NCBI GenBank assembly: GCA_001936135.1 | Contig: CP012812.1 | Location: 682,001 to 746,000, forward strand | Origin: Saccharomycopsis fibuligera x Saccharomycopsis cf. fibuligera | Taxonomy: Eukaryota; Ascomycota; Saccharomycetes; Ascoideales; Saccharomycopsidaceae | Direction of reading: 5' to 3' | Length of the DNA: 64,000 nt | The notes under the pieces: generated by a model | What the model was told of the DNA's origin: nothing | The model's database searches: none | The model's input: only the letters and a program-made list of their open reading frames with translations | Part shown: positions 9,925-19,066 of the stretch, in pieces | Numbering within the stretch: the stretch's first letter is position 1 | Layout of the letters: each line of letters starts with the position of its first letter | Position numbers and translations under genes: made by a program

Positions 9925-11478
9925 AGTGAGACAATATGAGTAGTGGTGGGGCTCGTTAATAGTTGATGAGAAACAAATTAAAAGATAAACCTGCTATAAT
10001 TTCACTCACTTTAGTTTATTTTCACCCTAAAAAAAATTTTTAAAAAAAAAACAAAAACAAAAACAAAGCATACATATTTACCTTTTTTTCTATTGTCTTT
10101 TTTTTCTGTGTTTTTATATTATGTATCTACTACTTTAATTAAAATGTTTGTTCATTGACTTCATTTTCTAAGGACTGCAAAATTAACAAGTTTTTCTAGT
10201 AATTGTTTAAAACCAAAAATTAAAAATAGACAAACTGGTTTCAATTGAATGGAAAAGCAACTTGCGTAGAGATGCATACATCTGTTTCATTGTATCACTT
10301 GGATAAATACACAACTAACTACAATGTAAATTATTAGTGTGTGAATCAGCGTAATTCGGTCCACACTTATACACTACAAATACGCCTTTCTAACACGGCA
10401 ATTTGATATACTATGTAGGTAGGAAGATAAATAAGAAAACGAACGAAATGTACTACAACTTCCAAGTACTATAACAACAAAAAAAGTATAGATTTTTCCT
10501 CATATCAATGTCGATGAATAATTTTGATGTTTTAGTGTATGCAGCACAGCGATGGGTGTATTGAATGAATGACTGGCGACTGGAGGCATAAAATTAGTAT
10601 TTTGGAGTTACGTTAGCTGCAAACTAAGTGAAGAATTGCGGAGTTTGATTAACGATTTGGATAACTTCCATTGAGATGGCTTTTGCCATTAGATACATAA
10701 TAGAGGATACTAGTTCTATAGAGAATCTGTAGGTGCATCATACCATACCATGGGCCACACTGTGTATAAATCGCATCCTAATCCTCGGGAACTCATAATT
10801 TACATCTTTGATTTATGAGCGTCTTCCCAAAGGAGCATTTGAATTTGTTTTTTTTAGTGAAGCTTCGCCAGCGTTGCTGCCTTCAAATCTGCAGTTGTTT
10901 CAGCAATGCGTTTGGCGGTGTTTCGAATCCAAAGTGAAAATCAACGGATAGAAGACGATCAAGCATCACTCCTTGATTCACTACAGAAATACTGTACTGC
11001 ATGGAAGAGCGGCAGGCGTCGATCTTTCTTTTAAAGGCTGTAATCTGTATACAGACTAAACCTTTTTGGCCACAGACTGCTCTTAGAGGATCTAGGGTCC
11101 ATTATTTAACTGTCAATGGATCCTGCGTTTCTTAGTTTATCGAGATGTTTTCCATAAAAGTAATACGCTGCAGTGGCTCCGGATCCATAAAAAAATACAG
11201 ATTGTACTGGTCAATTGTTAGCTGTCCAATCTTGGATGAGCCCCAGATAAGACACTCACTAGCACCCCAGAGGCACTCAAAGACTATATATAGCCCCGGT
11301 CAACTTGCCAATTGTTTTTTCTTAGAGGAATTATTTCAGAGGAAAAACCTAACATTATCGAGTTCTCTCAGATCTTTCAAATAGGAGAAGTTTACCGCAC
11401 GGATATAATAAAACAGACCACTCATACCAAAACTTTGAATTACCAAACCATCAAACGTATTAGACCACCCACTTCACA
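9925..11478. other. 1.55 kb region between SPT6 and a Rho GTPase gene
   Basis: AT-rich with no coding signal I trust. Near 11285 there is a TATATATA box about 190 bp upstream of the Rho gene start. The TTCGAATCC at 10921 has no tRNA fold around it. Confidence 0.5.
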
Positions 11479-12072
11479 ATGTCCAGACCATTGCAAAAAA
11501 AACTTGTTATTGTCGGCGATGGTTACTGTGGCAAAACTAGTTTGCTCATGTCTTTCAAAGATGGTCAGTTCCCCGAAGTTTACGTACCAACCGTTTTTGA
11601 TGATTATTCTGCAAACTTAGTAGTGGACGGTCACTCATTACAACTCCATTTATGGGATACTGCAGGTCAAGAAGATTACGAAAGATTAAGACCATTAGCA
11701 TACCCTGATTCCAATGTTATTCTTATTTGTTTCACCGTTGATAGTCATAGCTCGTTAGATAATGTTAGAGATGTTTGGCTTCCCGAAGTGTTGCATTATT
11801 GCCATAATGTGCCAATTTTTTTAGTATGTTGCAAAAAAGATTTAAGAAACGATTTGACTACGAGAAAGAAGCTTGCTAGAAATAAACAGGAACCATTGAC
11901 TCCAGAACAAGGTATGCTGGTAGCTGAGTCTATTGGGGCATTTCGCTATGTGGAGTGCTCAGCAAAGACGGGGGAGAATGTGGTGGAGTTGTTTGAAGCA
12001 GCTGCAAGATCAACAATATCAAAAAGTGATACCTCAGCAGGGTCCGGTGGTGGCTGTTGTGTGATTTTATAG
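11479..12072 (+). CDS. Rho-family small GTPase, Rho1/Rho2-like, with unusual P-loop
   Basis: A 197-residue Rho GTPase. P-loop GDGYCGKTS is at residues 13-21, switch [10 protein letters not shown] at 35-43, switch [10 protein letters not shown] at 59-66, the G4 motif CKKD near 118, G5 ECSAKTG near 158, and the C-terminus CCVIL. The final CVIL is a geranylgeranylation box, and the extra Cys before it could be palmitoylated as in Rho2. The [10 protein letters not shown] segment and CKKDLRND are most like Rho1. Odd points: the P-loop residue equivalent to Ras Gly13 (Ala in most Rho proteins) is Tyr, and switch I has Asp-Asp where Glu-Asn is usual. Codon 147 is CTG at a site that is small in Rho1 (GMAVA), so Ser fits better than Leu. 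Such GTPases act at membranes in cell-wall and polarity control. Confidence 0.88.
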   Translation: MSRPLQKKLVIVGDGYCGKTSLLMSFKDGQFPEVYVPTVFDDYSANLVVDGHSLQLHLWDTAGQEDYERLRPLAYPDSNVILICFTVDSHSSLDNVRDVWLPEVLHYCHNVPIFLVCCKKDLRNDLTTRKKLARNKQEPLTPEQGMLVAESIGAFRYVECSAKTGENVVELFEAAARSTISKSDTSAGSGGGCCVIL

Positions 12073-13294
12073 ATTGGTATCATATTTTTAGAGTTTTGGT
12101 CTGCTAGTTCTCGTTGTATGCTGTTGTTCCATTTTGTTTCTGTTGTGTTTTTGCCGCTGTTGATCTCCTGTTATTTTCAAGTTTCTACGTACATCTAGAT
12201 ATATTATACATTTGCTTATTGTTCTACCCAATTTTTTTGCTTTTTTTTTTTGTTTTTACTTTCGACGCTCCAATTTTTAATTGCAGATAGTACTTCTTTT
12301 ATCCCCTAAGTATCCTGCTTCATATTCTCCCTTTGATACCCCAGTATCTATATAAAGTTGTATTACATGATAATTACTTTATTCTATAACATGAGTAGAA
12401 TCTATATAAACTCTGTCTAAATGTTACTGTCTTTACAACATGATTATCTTGAAAGATCAACAAGTTGGCTTCCACCATCTTCTTCCTCAAAGCCAAATGG
12501 CTCTAATACAAAAATAAAAACAAAACAAAAACACTGGCGCTGTCCAGACAACGCTTACTCCTTACGAACCGCTCATGATCTGCTATACGCACACCCTTTT
12601 TTCCAGCTATAAAAAGAGGCACGATCGTGAAAATTTTTTTTTTTTTCACTTCTATGTTTTCTTTTGAAGATCATTAACTGCTTTACAATTCAAATACTGT
12701 TGTATATAGATCAAAATATATACTCATTAAAAAATTATTTTGTTTTTCTTTAGCTTCATTTTGCTTTTTTTTTTATTTCATTTCATTTCATTTTTTATTT
12801 TTTCTGTTCTTGCTCGTTCGAGAACACTCCTGTTTCTGCCTCATCTTCTTTTCGCTCCATAGAATGATGGGTTCTGGTGATGGAGAAGAATAAGCTGACT
12901 TTGCGCTTTAAAGGACTTTGATACTTTCCTTAAAAGTTCGGGTTGGATACGTGTTTAGGGTCAAGCACTTTTGCATTTTGAGCGTTAGCTATGGAAGTGC
13001 AAGCTGTTTGGTTCTTAACTACATTTTAGTAAAAAAAAAGAAAAGAAAAGTAACAGTCTTTATTTTTAAAAACTGTTATTAATGTATTTACGTAAGATTT
13101 GTAGTGGGAAATTCTATTACCATTTCTTATCGAACAATGGTCAACAGTAAACTAGAGTTATCAGCATTGCTTTCTTTCAGCAGAATTGCTAACTGAGATT
13201 GTATAAAAAAAGTACAATTGAAAAATTTCTCTGAAAATGAGACGACACAAACCTGGAGAGCAAGAAATCAATAAATAAATAGTTACCCCAGATC
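12073..13294. other. Convergent region between two Rho GTPase genes
   Basis: 1.2 kb of AT-rich DNA with T-rich tracts near 12237 and 12626. Nothing coding was recognised. Confidence 0.6.
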
Positions 13295-13921
13295 TTATAA
13301 AATCACACATTTGCTATTCCTGCTTGCCTTCTTGAAGCTCGGTTTCTTGTCACCACCAGGCTCATTTTTAAGCACCAACCTTGCAGCCGTTTCAAATACC
13401 TCATCCACCCCAATCCTCTGTCTTGCAGAGCACTCCACCACCGCTGCTGCCATGATTTGCTTTCCGACTCTCTCACACTGATCTTTCTGTAGTGGGATCT
13501 CATCAGTTATATCCAAATTTGCCAAAGTATTCTCGTCATACCTCAAATCAATTTTATTCACCACTAGCATCACTTGTACTGTTCTGGGGCAATGTTGAAG
13601 AATCTCAGGAAGCCATACATTCTGAGCATTTTCTAAACTTTGCGGCAAATCCACCGAACAACAAAGCAATATGATATCTGCGTTAGGGTACGATAGTGGT
13701 CGAAGACGACTATACTCTTCTTGTCCAGCAGTATCCCATAGCTCTAAAGTTACTCGCTTACTGTCGATTATTATGTCTGTGAGATGATGCTCGAACACAG
13801 TGGGGAGATAGTATTGTGGGAATTCTCCTTGAGCAAACACTAAAAGGAGACATGTTTTGCCTACTGCGCCATCACCAACAACCACGAGTTTCTTTTGGAT
13901 TGATACCTTATTGTTGGGCAT
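13295..13921 (-). CDS. Divergent Rho-family small GTPase with CVIL prenylation box
   Basis: A 208-residue Rho GTPase, taking the ATG at 13921 as start; the frame continues upstream only from a TTG. P-loop GDGAVGKTC, switch I YYLPTVFEHHLTD, switch II WDTAGQEEYSRLRPLSY, G4 NKID, G5 ECSAR, then a polybasic tail (KKPSFKKASRNSK) before the geranylgeranylation box CVIL. All nucleotide-binding motifs are intact, so it should bind and hydrolyse GTP. The effector loop has His-His where Rho proteins usually have Asn-Tyr. It could correspond to a Rho4-type protein or to the Candida-specific Rho-like Crl1, but I cannot decide without a tree. It converges with the other Rho gene; the two are not recent duplicates (many differences throughout). 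Confidence 0.85.
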   Translation of the reverse strand: MPNNKVSIQKKLVVVGDGAVGKTCLLLVFAQGEFPQYYLPTVFEHHLTDIIIDSKRVTLELWDTAGQEEYSRLRPLSYPNADIILLCCSVDLPQSLENAQNVWLPEILQHCPRTVQVMLVVNKIDLRYDENTLANLDITDEIPLQKDQCERVGKQIMAAAVVECSARQRIGVDEVFETAARLVLKNEPGGDKKPSFKKASRNSKCVIL

Positions 13922-15602
13922 GTTGTGTAGTAAGCTGCAAGTTATGGCCGGGGGAAATTGCAAGCTTTTTTAAAATGTGACTGAAAGCTTTTGGTTTGCG
14001 AAATTGGGCCGTTTTGCTTCTTTCTGAGCTAAAGGTATCAGGTAAAAGAAACAAAGTAAGTATTAATATTTTGTTGATTAATCTGTATAAAGGTAGTTGC
14101 CTGAAAAGTAACGTAAAGCTTTAACTGCAGTTTCTCCTATACTGCTATGATTTTATAATGAGCTATACTGTATTATGCAAAGATGACCGCGGGAATCTAA
14201 CAAAAAATGAGAAACCGAGCAAGAAAACTTGCCAGAAAGGAAAAGATATAAAAAATAATAAGATCAAAACAGAAGCAACTAAATCTATTAAAAAAGTTGA
14301 GAAGAAGGCAAAGCATACGAGACGTTTCCTCGAGGATAAAACCATCTTTGTCTTACCTATCATCAGATTAAATTGGATTCATTCAAATGCAAAAATAAAT
14401 ACGCAATGCAAGCTACCTTGATATGTCCTGTAGTCATATCCACCCCGTATGCGCTGCGCATTTAGACTGCCTATCCAAACTATTGTCTACCTATCTAGTG
14501 CCGCCTATAAAAAGTTTTGAATCTTATGCTAAAAATGACAACACAATGTATCAACCAGCGTGGAGATTGACACTGTTTTAGATGTCAGTTTCGGGGAAAA
14601 TTGTGATACTTGTGATGCATGAATATGCGTCATGATGCATCGAGATTTCAAGAATACATCTTTTGGATCCCGAAAAATTATACTTCTGAAAATAGAAAAA
14701 GAAAAGCTCGAGTAAAATTCTTGGTATTGTGCTTGTAGTATCATGCTTATGTATATGATAAGTTCAACGAAACTAAATTTGAGCCAGAAGATAAAAGATA
14801 CGGTATATATTATGAGTTTGATCAAAGAATCATCTTTGTGATGTGGATGACATACATACAGCGATGAACTTTACAATAATAACTGCGTATTTAATAATAG
14901 GTCCACATTCATAAAACGAGTCCTTTCACTCAAACTCTATATATATGCACAAAAGCAAGGTATTGGTTCTACAATTTTTTGTATTTAGGTTGGGCTGTTG
15001 AAGTCAAAGATGAAGACAAACATTATAGATGCTACATGCTGCATGCCGCCATCTTTGTGAATTCAAAACAAACTATACTTTACAAAATTTTACAAAATTA
15101 TTCTCAAAGTCTAGAGAGAGGGGGGAAAAAAAAAGAGAAAGAAAAATTGTTCCAGAAGATCAGCCAAATTGGTACATTATAAAAAGTTCAATTATAAAAT
15201 TATTTTATTATTGCGAAAGATTGTATAACTTTTACGTAATGCAGAAAAAAGTACATATATAAGTATATCGCATACGCCATATATAACTCTATGAATTGTT
15301 GTACTTTTGAGAAAGAAACAATTTATGCTAAATAAATAAAAAGCGTCAAAACAAAAGCATATAAAAAACAGAACAAACAGTGGAAAAGCGGAAAAAAGAA
15401 AAACAGAAACAAACGGAATCGTAGCAAAGATGAGCATGAATAAGAAAAGACAATAGAATATAATATGCAAGTGAAGTATCAACATTATCACTCAATGATA
15501 ACGGAGGAAGAGAACTGAATAAGGTAAAAGCAAGAAAAGCAAAATATTGGAGTAACAAGCACATTGATACAGCACCAAAGATAAATAAGGTCGAACAAAC
15601 AA
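13922..15602. other. 1.7 kb region between the second Rho gene and the CDK-site-rich gene
   Basis: Promoter of the Rho gene on the left and 3' region of the 15603 gene on the right. A Lys-rich 87-codon frame at 14158-14421 (+) starts with ATG but has no recognisable feature; I do not count it as a gene. A short palindrome ATGCGCTGCGCAT lies near 14449. Confidence 0.5.
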
Positions 15603-16859
15603 TCAGTTATCTCTAAAGACTGAAATCTTCTTTCTTTGAGCAACGCCTAAAAAACTAGATCCAAAAGGATTACTTCTTCTGACTCTGCTTGGTCTTGACA
15701 TAAATGGATTTCTAAACTCCTCATCAGAGCTTTCGCCCTGGTCTCTGAGAAGCTGCTTGACAAACTCATCATCTCTCTTCATACGTTGAAGTTTGGCAGA
15801 TTCATTAAACTCTTCTGGCTCATGTTCTTTTTGAGCCTTTAGCAAGTCATTGATCAATAACCTTGGCTTAAATTCTCTATCAAACTTATCGGACATGTCA
15901 AACTTTTTAATCATTTTTTCACCTTCTCTATTAGAAAGAAGAATTTCGGTATGTGGATTAAACTCCACAATCTCTTCATCGTGACCGAGGTCATCGGAAT
16001 CGGCTTCATAATCTGTATCAGCATTTTCTTTGTCACTCTCTTGCGGACTCAAAAACATTTTTTTAGTTTTGAATATTTGCATGTGCTTTTTATTTTCTTT
16101 TTTAGATTTGAAAATAGACGGGCTACTCAAAGTGTAGTGCGGTTCATATTCATCATTAATATCCTTTTTAGTATGCAATAATTTGGAAGGAGGTGTCACA
16201 ACATTGACACGAGTAGATTTGGAAGTTGGTGTAGTTGGAGGCTGAATTGCTTTCTCAACGCTCACAGGCTTCAATTCAGGTGTCTTGAGGAAGTTGGATT
16301 TTGTTGGAGATTCAGAATTGCTAAATTCTGAATCACTACCGCTGTTTATAGGTGTAGTTGTTGATGGTTGCTTTGTGGATGTTATTTCTAATTTTGGTAC
16401 TCCTCTTTTTCTTGGTGATACTTCAGGAGCTTTCATTAAACGTGGATTTCTTCCAGAACCCACAGTAGAAGGCTGAGGATGCAAAGCAGTTTTCTCAGTA
16501 GAAATAGTTCCAACTTTTGCACCGACAATGCCATGACGTGAACCTGTTTTGCAAGTAACGGTGGAAGGGTTGGTAGTGGTTGAAACAGCCTCCTCTGTCA
16601 CAGCAAGTGAATCAAAAATATCTTTTCTCTTTCTAATCTTTGGTGTGAAATCTGGAGTAATAAGACTGTTTGCACCAGTGTACACCGCACCTTTTCTAGG
16701 AGTCTTTGCGGTGGACTGGGTTGCAGAAACAGGAGCAGCCAAGTTTTGCTTTGGCTTGAAGATCATTGCACCGTGATCATTGTCATTTGGAGTTGTTGGA
16801 GTGTACGGGAATTTATCCGCTTGACTTCTTTCTGGAGTAGCAGGTAATTGGCTGGACAT
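15603..16859 (-). CDS. Disordered protein rich in CDK sites, possibly a Sic1/Sol1-type CDK inhibitor
   Basis: A 418-residue, low-complexity, Ser/Thr/Pro/Lys-rich protein. It carries many S/T-P sites, several of full CDK form: ATPERS, KTPRKG, ITPDFTPKIRKRK, VSPRKRG, ESPTKS and VTPPSK. The C-terminal third has FKPRLLIND and two NPF motifs (RNPFMS and RRSNPFGSS). These recall the FKPK-LF and NPF elements of the Sic1 and Rum1 inhibitory regions, though their order differs from Sic1. The multisite S/T-P pattern is what phosphodegron-controlled CDK inhibitors show. The ATG at 16859 is the first in frame. A single ACGCGT (MBF-type) lies 581 bp upstream. The family call is tentative; another cell-cycle substrate is equally possible. 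Confidence 0.6.
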   Translation of the reverse strand: MSSQLPATPERSQADKFPYTPTTPNDNDHGAMIFKPKQNLAAPVSATQSTAKTPRKGAVYTGANSLITPDFTPKIRKRKDIFDSLAVTEEAVSTTTNPSTVTCKTGSRHGIVGAKVGTISTEKTALHPQPSTVGSGRNPRLMKAPEVSPRKRGVPKLEITSTKQPSTTTPINSGSDSEFSNSESPTKSNFLKTPELKPVSVEKAIQPPTTPTSKSTRVNVVTPPSKLLHTKKDINDEYEPHYTLSSPSIFKSKKENKKHMQIFKTKKMFLSPQESDKENADTDYEADSDDLGHDEEIVEFNPHTEILLSNREGEKMIKKFDMSDKFDREFKPRLLINDLLKAQKEHEPEEFNESAKLQRMKRDDEFVKQLLRDQGESSDEEFRNPFMSRPSRVRRSNPFGSSFLGVAQRKKISVFRDN

Positions 16860-17833
16860 CTTATAATATTGTGTTTTGTTTTGCTTTGTTGTTTTTTGAT
16901 TTGTTTGCGTTATTGCTGTGAGTTTGTACTTATGAATTTAATGAATAATGTTATATTAGAATAGCAAAAAATGGAATAATTTTTGCGATAGTATGGTTAT
17001 TTTATGAGAGAGCGTTGTTTTGTAAGAGAAATAGTGATTGTGAGAAGTGCTATAGTCTTGAATTATGGAATATATAAAGTAAAGTGGTAAATTTTTGTGT
17101 ATTTGAGTGGTGCTTTAGTTTTGTGGTCGCAACTGTTTGAGTGAAGATGGAGTTGCAAATGATGGACCAACAGTTAGGTGTATTGTTAAAATAAAATAGA
17201 AAATATTAATGAAACACAAGATAACACAATACAAGCACAGGGTAGGCAAAAAAATAAAATATGACAACAGGAGAACACGAAAGCAAAAAAGAAGAGAAAG
17301 ACAGAAGAAGAGGGAAAAAAAATTGAGGGACAGCAAAGTTTGACACACCAGGCGCGTGCGCGTGTATTTATTCGATTATTTTCGTGTCTTTTTTCACTAA
17401 CAAAAATAATAAAAAATAAACAAGAAGGAAGAAAAACGAACGCGTCTAACCAATGCGGAAAAACATAAACACGATTTTCGCATACAGCTGCAGAAACACG
17501 CCTGTGAGCGCATGATCAGCGACAACCAGCCTTCTTTTATTCAGCAAATCACTTGGGTGGTCGTTGCTCCTGTAGACAGCACCAAACTAACATGTGTGAG
17601 CAGTACATATAAGCTGCTGCTTACATCATGAATATTGGTTGCAGCTCAACTGAAGAGATCATAATGGTTTAGTAATTGAGAGACTGGATCTGTGGTCCTT
17701 GGTGGTCTTTTGTATAGCACAGACCAGTAAGCTTGAGATTTCAGGGGTTTCAAAATAAATTAAAAGAAGGAATAATAAAGCGTATATTAGCATGAGTAGC
17801 AAATTCAATAACAATATAAACAATAAGCTACAA
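16860..17833. other. Intergenic region with ACGCGT and a GC-alternating tract
   Basis: Upstream of the CDK-site-rich gene and downstream of the small orphan (both minus strand). It holds an alternating purine-pyrimidine stretch at 17352-17367 and ACGCGT at 17440-17445. No gene is seen. Confidence 0.5.
17440..17445. promoter_or_regulatory. Candidate MCB (ACGCGT) element
   Basis: Exact MluI cell-cycle box hexamer, palindromic, 581 bp upstream of the CDK-site-rich gene. A single copy, so it may be chance. Confidence 0.3.
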
Positions 17834-18373
17834 TTATGAAAACAATTTGTTAAATAATTTTTTCGACTTGCTCTTTGGGCTCTGAGTAGGTGTCTCAGCA
17901 TTGACTTTCTGGTTACCGACAATATGGCAGTCATTGCCACTCAAACCACTCTCATCAGCCACTGAGCTCTTTTGCAGGCGGTTGGAACTTGTCAAGACCC
18001 TAGATAATCTTCTAGAAATTGGCTGCCTGCTGACACTGTTACTATTGCTGCTGCTGCCACTGCCACTGCCACTTTTGCAACCAGTGCTGTTGTTAACTAT
18101 GCTATTTAGCTCATTACTGTTATTGGCCAAGTACCTCACTTCATGATCCTCAATATTCCTATTGCTGTCAATATCGTTGTTAATGTCACTGTCGCGAGTT
18201 TTCACTCGGCACAAACTCGGGGCAGATTCTATTTCAAAGCTCGTTTTACTGATTATTCTATGATTACTGCTTTCAAGTGATGGGGATTCGGTGCGGGAAA
18301 TGACACTGTCGAGGTCTGCCATGTTGTCGTACTCTTTTTGTGGGATGGGGTTGATTTCTTTCAGAAGTATCAT
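17834..18373 (-). CDS. Small Ser/Asn-rich orphan protein
   Basis: A 179-codon frame from an ATG at 18373. The product is Ser/Asn-rich with a Gly-Ser run in the middle (about 105-113), a basic patch SRRLSRVL, and a Lys/Phe-rich C-terminus (KSKKLFNKLFS) that could be amphipathic and membrane-binding. I do not recognise it. Length, ATG start, a 5' flank divergent from ENG1 and amino-acid composition make it plausible as a gene, but no domain supports it. Confidence 0.5.
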   Translation of the reverse strand: MILLKEINPIPQKEYDNMADLDSVISRTESPSLESSNHRIISKTSFEIESAPSLCRVKTRDSDINNDIDSNRNIEDHEVRYLANNSNELNSIVNNSTGCKSGSGSGSSSNSNSVSRQPISRRLSRVLTSSNRLQKSSVADESGLSGNDCHIVGNQKVNAETPTQSPKSKSKKLFNKLFS

Positions 18374-19007
18374 CTTTGAATTGTTGTATGTGATCTGAAT
18401 ATAAGAAATGGCTGTTTATAATAAATAAGGTGTTGTTGTTGATGTAAATGTTTGTGTTGTTTGATAGAAACAGAAGACCTTTAAACAGTATCATTTGCGA
18501 TGAGATGGCGATGAGGATGTGTGTGTTTATATAAGACACACAAAAGCCCGCACGCAGACCCTGATCCGCCCCGTCCCGCTGGTTCCTTCACTGAATATTC
18601 GCTTAAACAGCCTAAAGACACATTGTGATTAAACAACATCAACAACAGCAATGACCCCTCAAAAGCCACAATAATGACAGTCTAATCTGATAGACTGTTG
18701 CTATCATTCTGTCCCATAGCAATATTCTTATAGGATCTTCCAAAATACCTGTATTCTCATCTCGACGCATACACATATGCTGTCTCCTTCCAGTGTCAAC
18801 GGTGCCGCAACGGTGTTTCTCCGGTGTTTCAGCCCAAAGGATCCACTTCCCAATTAGGCAACCAGAAATTACCCATCATCAGCCCTCTCCAACGTCGTCA
18901 ATCATTTCACTCTTTTGACCCTCCACACATCATATTGACAGGTAATACCTGCTACATATATATTTAAATATACCATTGTTCTGAATAACATTATTACAAT
19001 TTAAGCA
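18374..19007. promoter_or_regulatory. Divergent promoter region, orphan gene / ENG1
   Basis: A TATATATTTAAATAT box lies at about 18956-18970. A GCTGGT at 18578-18583 is the reverse complement of the Ace2/Swi5 core ACCAGC; Ace2 drives ENG1 in S. cerevisiae, so the site is suggestive but single. The first ATG after the TATA box (19008) is in a different frame from ENG1. Confidence 0.4.
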
Positions 19008-19066
19008 ATGCCATTTCCAATTTCCACAGTTCTGTCAACTTTTGTGGCAGACCATTTAGCTGCATT

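Noticed and set aside
10915-10935. TTCGAATCC, similar to a tRNA B box
   Set aside because: No A box or cloverleaf could be laid around it on either strand.
14158-14421. 87-codon Lys-rich ATG frame
   Set aside because: No domain, poor context and compositional noise typical of A-rich intergenic DNA.
17834-18373. Naming the small Ser/Asn-rich protein after a known family
   Set aside because: Only composition and a basic C-terminal helix are visible, not enough for a name.
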